From the IMG/VR virus record IMGVR_UViG_3300033064_003625, positions 1-23,944 of that record: DNA of 23,944 nt; one strand, written 5' to 3'. Positions 20,550 through 23,944 of this stretch are shown one piece after another (position 1 is the first letter of the stretch; every line of letters begins with the position of its first letter). The notes beneath the pieces are model-generated. The model saw only the letters and a program-made list of their open reading frames with translations, was not told where the DNA came from and did no database searches. A program made the translations under genes and the position numbers. The DNA comes from a virus.

Positions 20550-22838
20550 CCCCTTATGCGAGAGCGACAGTCCCCGGGCGACTTCGCTGGCGCTGATGTA
20601 TTTGTCAACATTGGCACTGGCCGGAATGGGGATCAGATAGCTGCGGCAGTTAAAATGCCTCGGCGGCTTGAGCTGATCAGCGTTGCCGTCGCCGGCCTTG
20701 AAGTTCTTGCCGTCGAGGAAACGGCAGACATCAGTGGTTCGGCCATCAAGGATCGAACTGTATTCAAAGCCCTTCAGCAATGGCCCGGCCTGTCTGGCCT
20801 GCAGCAATCGACCGGTGTTGAATGCGTCGGTGGCATTGGTGCGGATGATGGTCTCAAGTCGATGGGCACTGACCACCTCGCCATCGACAGTGATCCCGAC
20901 AAACGGATCGAAGGCAGCACCAAGCGTCTCCATGGTCGCTCGCAAAGGCTGACCGGTCTCGACCGCGTTGAGCAGGATCAATCGAGCCTCATCAACCAAG
21001 TCATCTTCAATGACGCCAGTCACCCATAGCGACTTCTGCTGCAAGTGGCGCATGGCATCGGAGGGCTTGTAGTTTGGATCGTCGTACCATTTCACCTCAT
21101 TGTTGGTGAAGGCCTTGACTTCTCGCCGCAAGGTTGTCCGCCCCAGTTGATAGGTGCTGAGAACAAATTCCTCGACCGCCTTCTTGATGCCATCGATCTT
21201 GCGCAGCCCTTTAATGCTCATCGGGAACTCAGACTGGAGCTTGAAGTTCTTCTCAACGTGTTTTAACAGCGCGTTGCGGCTGATGATCAGGGCTGCGCTG
21301 ATCTGCTCGCGTCCTCGCTTCTCGACCCGGTCGAGCTCTTTCTCGATGGTAGCAGCGTCGGAATGGATGGCGAAGGATTCGACGGCCTCTCTTGTGGCGA
21401 TGTCTTCCGGGCTTTCATCATCCGGCGATTCGCTCGGATCAGGGCTTTCGTCTTCTTCCTCATCGGGCTCAGCATTCCTTTCATCCATTTCGTCTTGATC
21501 CAACTCCTCAAAGTCGAGCAGATCGCGGACACGGTTCTCGTCGGTGGGCCTTGACTTGACACCGCCTGCAGCCAGTTGCTCGCGCCACTCGCCAAGGATA
21601 TCCAGACGGATGTCATCGGTCAGCGGCAGGAACCTGAACCCGGGATACACGTCGGTGGTGAAGTTCAGATTGACCAGCGGCTTGATAATCTGGTCCATCA
21701 TCACCTTCTCTTGGATCTCGGATCGCAGATACTCGACCACCAGCATGAAGACATCAAACTGGACCCGAGCGCGAGCGAATGAGCCAGCTTGCTGATCAGG
21801 CGTCAAGCCCAAGAGGCCCGGCATCAGGATCGCCCGAGCAATGTCCCGGTTGAACATATCAAGGGTCGGGCCGAATACGTCCTTGGCATTCTTGGCCAAG
21901 TTCTCCGGCGACCATAATTCAAGGTTGTCAGGATCCGATCGAGGTATCACGCCCATCGTTGTTGAGCTCATCGACTTGAGGGCGCTGTACAGCTTGTCGA
22001 TATGCGCCGGCGAATACTTCTTGGGATCATACATCGCCAAGATGGTCGGCACGCCATAGCGTTCAAGCACCATCATCAGGAACTTGTAGGCATTGTCCTT
22101 CGACCACCAAGGCCGATAGGCGGCGATGAAATCGCTCTTGCCATAATGATTGCCGAACTCGAACTGGTGGGTGTAGATCACGAACTTGTCAATCGGCAAC
22201 TTGGTGTACCCGCCCGCTGATGCGCCAGCCGTGCCCCGCTGCCAGAGACCATCCTCGGCGATGTTGCCATGCTCGTCCGTTTTGAAGTCGAAGGAATGAG
22301 GCTTGCGGGTCTTGAGTGCCCTGAGATTGATCATGCCGTCGGCGTCGTCGTAAATCTTTTCCGTGACGCTGTAGCCATAATCCATCGCCGTCATTATCTG
22401 GATCAGCGTGGTCTGAAAGGATCCATCAAGCTCTTCAAGTGTCTTGGTGACGAACTCAGTGACCTCCCAATCCTCGGCCTGCCCTTCAGGACTGACGATC
22501 TCGTACCCTGCCGAAAGGATGGTATGCTTTTTAAACAGGGAGGCGGCATGGATCTGATCGTCCTCCCGCATCTGGTCAAAGATGCGCATGCCATATCGGG
22601 TGACCAAGGCATCAGGATTGTAGGGTGTGATGCTGAAGCGCCCGCCGAACATGTTGAGAGGATCCGCCACCGACATCTCACCTCTGGTGTTGGCGGCAAA
22701 CTCTTCGACGCCTTCTTTGATGGCCAGATTGACCCGCTTGACAGTTGTCTTGAGCTTCTTGGCAATCACTGCCGCCTCGCTGCCCGACCGATGCCATTCG
22801 GAGTAGATATCGTTGTCGGTCACCTTTGACTTGGCCAT
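20544..22838 (-). CDS. Portal protein fused to minor head protein (Mu gp29/gp30-like)
   Basis: A 764-residue protein. Residues about 8-40 (NDIYSEWHRSGSEAAVIAKK and LKTTVKRVNLAI) form a helix-turn-helix-like segment. Residues about 70-445 are a Mu gp29-like (DUF935) portal, with RYGMRIFDQMREDDQIHAAS, ILSAGYEIVSPEG and the long helix region ending MMDQIIKPLVNLNF. An acidic linker at about 455-480 (DEEEDESPDPSESPDDESPE) joins a Mu gpF-like minor head domain (about 500-740) with RTNATDAFNTGRLLQ, FEYSSILDGRTTDVCRFLDG and the closing PPRHFNCRSYLIPI. Separate genes in Mu are here one chain. The ATG overlaps the upstream stop by one base (TAATG). Confidence 0.9.
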   Translation of the reverse strand: MAKSKVTDNDIYSEWHRSGSEAAVIAKKLKTTVKRVNLAIKEGVEEFAANTRGEMSVADPLNMFGGRFSITPYNPDALVTRYGMRIFDQMREDDQIHAASLFKKHTILSAGYEIVSPEGQAEDWEVTEFVTKTLEELDGSFQTTLIQIMTAMDYGYSVTEKIYDDADGMINLRALKTRKPHSFDFKTDEHGNIAEDGLWQRGTAGASAGGYTKLPIDKFVIYTHQFEFGNHYGKSDFIAAYRPWWSKDNAYKFLMMVLERYGVPTILAMYDPKKYSPAHIDKLYSALKSMSSTTMGVIPRSDPDNLELWSPENLAKNAKDVFGPTLDMFNRDIARAILMPGLLGLTPDQQAGSFARARVQFDVFMLVVEYLRSEIQEKVMMDQIIKPLVNLNFTTDVYPGFRFLPLTDDIRLDILGEWREQLAAGGVKSRPTDENRVRDLLDFEELDQDEMDERNAEPDEEEDESPDPSESPDDESPEDIATREAVESFAIHSDAATIEKELDRVEKRGREQISAALIISRNALLKHVEKNFKLQSEFPMSIKGLRKIDGIKKAVEEFVLSTYQLGRTTLRREVKAFTNNEVKWYDDPNYKPSDAMRHLQQKSLWVTGVIEDDLVDEARLILLNAVETGQPLRATMETLGAAFDPFVGITVDGEVVSAHRLETIIRTNATDAFNTGRLLQARQAGPLLKGFEYSSILDGRTTDVCRFLDGKNFKAGDGNADQLKPPRHFNCRSYLIPIPASANVDKYISASEVARGLSLSHKGF

Positions 22839-23530
22839 TAAATGCGCTCCTTCCAGCTACAACCAATTGTGACAAGGCCGTCTGCACCGCCTGTCTTTTT
22901 CGTTGCAACAAATGCCCAGCGGTCAGTGGGCCTGATCGACATATCGAGATCGCTGATGTTGATGCCTTTACTGTCGCTGGCAGGGACTGCAAAACCAAAC
23001 ATTTCTTCACCGCCCAGATACCCGCCGCCGGCAGAATTGGCGTAGGTCATTACGGAATTGTTCGCATCCACATCTGACAACGTCATTCCGCTTGTAACAT
23101 TTGTCGGATTGCGAATGATCTTGCCGAAGATCGGCTTGGTGGCTTCATTGATGACTGAAATGAAATCAGGGTAGCACACAACTTTATTCCGGGTGCCTTG
23201 GAATACATCTCCGTTATGAAGATACAGCACAACCACATCTTCAGTTCCGTCAGTGCTCATCTCATTGCTTTGTGCTTTACGGATTGCCTGATCGGCTTCC
23301 TTGCCCTCAATAAAGCCAGCGAGTGAAGATGTCTTGATTGTTTGGGCTGCGCCGGCAAAGCCTGCCTCAGTCTTGGCAATCATGTTCATGTGGAAAGTCG
23401 GGTTGCGGAAAGTTGGCACAGCATTGCGACCAGCGAACTTGAATATATGTATCGGGACAAAGGTGCCGCTCTCTGGGCTTTCAAGTGCCACTGTAATATC
23501 ACCGGCGCCCAGATATTGCATCTTGGCCAT
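22838..23530 (-). CDS. Protein of unknown function between terminase and portal
   Basis: A 230-residue protein rich in glycine, serine and short strands (YLGAGDITVALESPESGTFV, AVPTFRNPTFHMNMIAKTEA, ISVINEATKPIFGKII). It has no transmembrane segment or catalytic motif. It ends one base into the portal start, so it is part of the packaging block. A virion-associated role, such as a head or fibre protein, fits its place and composition, but no family is recognised. The ATG at 23530 overlaps the previous gene by 32 bases; ATG 23521 is an alternative. Confidence 0.7.
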   Translation of the reverse strand: MAKMQYLGAGDITVALESPESGTFVPIHIFKFAGRNAVPTFRNPTFHMNMIAKTEAGFAGAAQTIKTSSLAGFIEGKEADQAIRKAQSNEMSTDGTEDVVVLYLHNGDVFQGTRNKVVCYPDFISVINEATKPIFGKIIRNPTNVTSGMTLSDVDANNSVMTYANSAGGGYLGGEEMFGFAVPASDSKGINISDLDMSIRPTDRWAFVATKKTGGADGLVTIGCSWKERI

Positions 23531-23822
23531 ATCGAATGACGTCCCGCGATCTGATCTGACTAAAAGCCTCTGCTACGCCGGCAACTGTGACTGTGCAAAG
23601 GCCATTCGTTGCCGCCGCGCTTGACCCTGCCTTGTTCGTCAGCACCTGACAATTGTCGGGAACGATACCGTTCGGGAACTTGATCTGAACCTGCGGAGTG
23701 CTCTCTGCCACAGCCACTTCGCCAAAGGCAGTCGTCGCGCCGCCTTCAATTGTGACTGGAAGTGGATGGCCGTGTGAAGCTGCCCGGTGCCTGCCTCGGT
23801 GGTCAATAAATGTGTCTACCAT
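23499..23822 (-). CDS. Small protein resembling the N-terminus of a phage fibre-type protein
   Basis: A 107-residue protein: MVDTFIDHRGRHRAASHGHP, then FGEVAVAESTPQVQIKFPNG and AEAFSQIRSRDVIRYGQD, stopping soon after. The elements V-A-E-x-T/S-P-x-V-Q-x-x-F and S-R-x-V/D-I-R-Y are familiar from longer phage proteins, possibly head or tail fibres, in which the chain continues after R-Y-G/P-G-Q-G. Here it ends there, and the next gene starts in another frame 32 bases before the stop. It may be a natural short form or the result of a past frameshift; the sequence alone cannot decide. It begins one base from the end of the terminase gene. Confidence 0.65.
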   Translation of the reverse strand: MVDTFIDHRGRHRAASHGHPLPVTIEGGATTAFGEVAVAESTPQVQIKFPNGIVPDNCQVLTNKAGSSAAATNGLCTVTVAGVAEAFSQIRSRDVIRYGQDAISGRR

Positions 23823-23823
23823 A

Positions 23824-23944
23824 TTATGGTCCTCTTGCGCTTATCATTTCATCACCCATGAGGTAGTCGCCATCGCCCCATGCTTCGGCGGCACCTCCTG
23901 AGTATAGGATCGCAAGGGCATCTGCACGGTCCGGTGATTTGGGC
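23824..23944 (-). CDS. Terminase large subunit, C-terminal end (runs off right edge)
   Basis: The minus strand reads PKSPDRADALAILYSGGAAE and then AWGDGDYLMGDEMISARGP before a TAA at 23826-23824. KSPDRADAL is the common closing signature of phage large terminases, after the nuclease domain. Only 39 residues are in the window. Its position right before the head genes agrees with the DNA-packaging motor's usual place. Family (Mu gp28-like or other) cannot be told from this end alone. Confidence 0.8.
   Translation of the reverse strand, partial: PKSPDRADALAILYSGGAAEAWGDGDYLMGDEMISARGP

Noticed and set aside
20511-21029. Plus-strand 172-codon frame with a GGGAGGACA-ATG start
   Set aside because: The start signal is attractive, but the coding part is antisense to the minor head domain of the portal and has no recognisable motif. 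It could be worth a look in transcript data.
1-23944. tRNA, rRNA, CRISPR, IS element or attachment site
   Set aside because: No clover-leaf, rRNA-like, regularly spaced repeat, transposase or integrase signal was found on reading both strands. A full computation was not possible.
23499-23944. A sequencing frameshift joining the 107-residue gene to the 230-residue gene
   Set aside because: Both genes have their own ATG and a 32-base overlap; without reads, an error cannot be shown.

Overview
This window is part of the virion-structure region of a tailed double-stranded DNA phage or prophage (Caudoviricetes). A large-terminase C-terminus, portal, head protease/scaffold, major capsid protein, tail tube protein, tail chaperone and a tape measure of about 1,100 residues follow one another on the minus strand. 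There is a tail tube and long tape measure and no sheath gene, so a long non-contractile tail (siphovirus-like) is the best reading. Portal, minor head, connector and tail-completion genes resemble the phage Mu families (gp29/gp30, gp36, gpG). GC content is moderate, and strong AGGAGG-type ribosome sites suggest a Gram-negative, probably proteobacterial, host; that is inference. No integrase, tRNA, rRNA, CRISPR array or insertion sequence is visible.

Layout, read 5'->3' on the minus strand (right to left). (1) 23944-20544: terminase C-terminus, two small proteins, then a portal fused to a minor head protein. (2) 20428-15646: a cassette foreign to virion assembly, holding a UDP-sugar/GDP-sugar dehydrogenase-like enzyme, a 70-residue one-TM protein, a B12-binding-type radical SAM enzyme and two related family-2-like glycosyltransferases. 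It is tightly packed, with overlaps of 1, 4, 53 and 1 nt. (3) 13784-15649: a plus-strand island of five small genes, including an SprT-like zinc metalloprotein. It has its own promoter-like sites, repeated leaders and UUCG hairpins, and is inverted relative to everything around it. (4) 13531-9621: protease with a nested scaffold, capsid cement protein, major capsid protein and three small head proteins. (5) 9597-6652: a 981-residue three-domain protein (GT4 glycosyltransferase, SAM methyltransferase, GT2 glycosyltransferase). (6) 6648-1: connector, tail completion, tail terminator-like, tail tube, tail chaperone with a probable -1 frameshift product, tape measure, and the start of a distal tail protein.

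The assembly genes form a standard late operon. The unusual part is the sugar machinery: six glycosyltransferase, dehydrogenase, methyltransferase and radical SAM activities in four large genes and one fusion, placed inside the head and tail genes. The simplest hypothesis is that the phage builds and methylates a sugar on its own capsid or tail, or alters a host surface glycan late in infection. Other points of note are a scaffold start inside the protease gene with a near-perfect ribosome site, a chaperone frameshift without a canonical slippery heptamer, and two intrinsic terminators placed directly before ribosome sites within the late gene set, which suggests antitermination.
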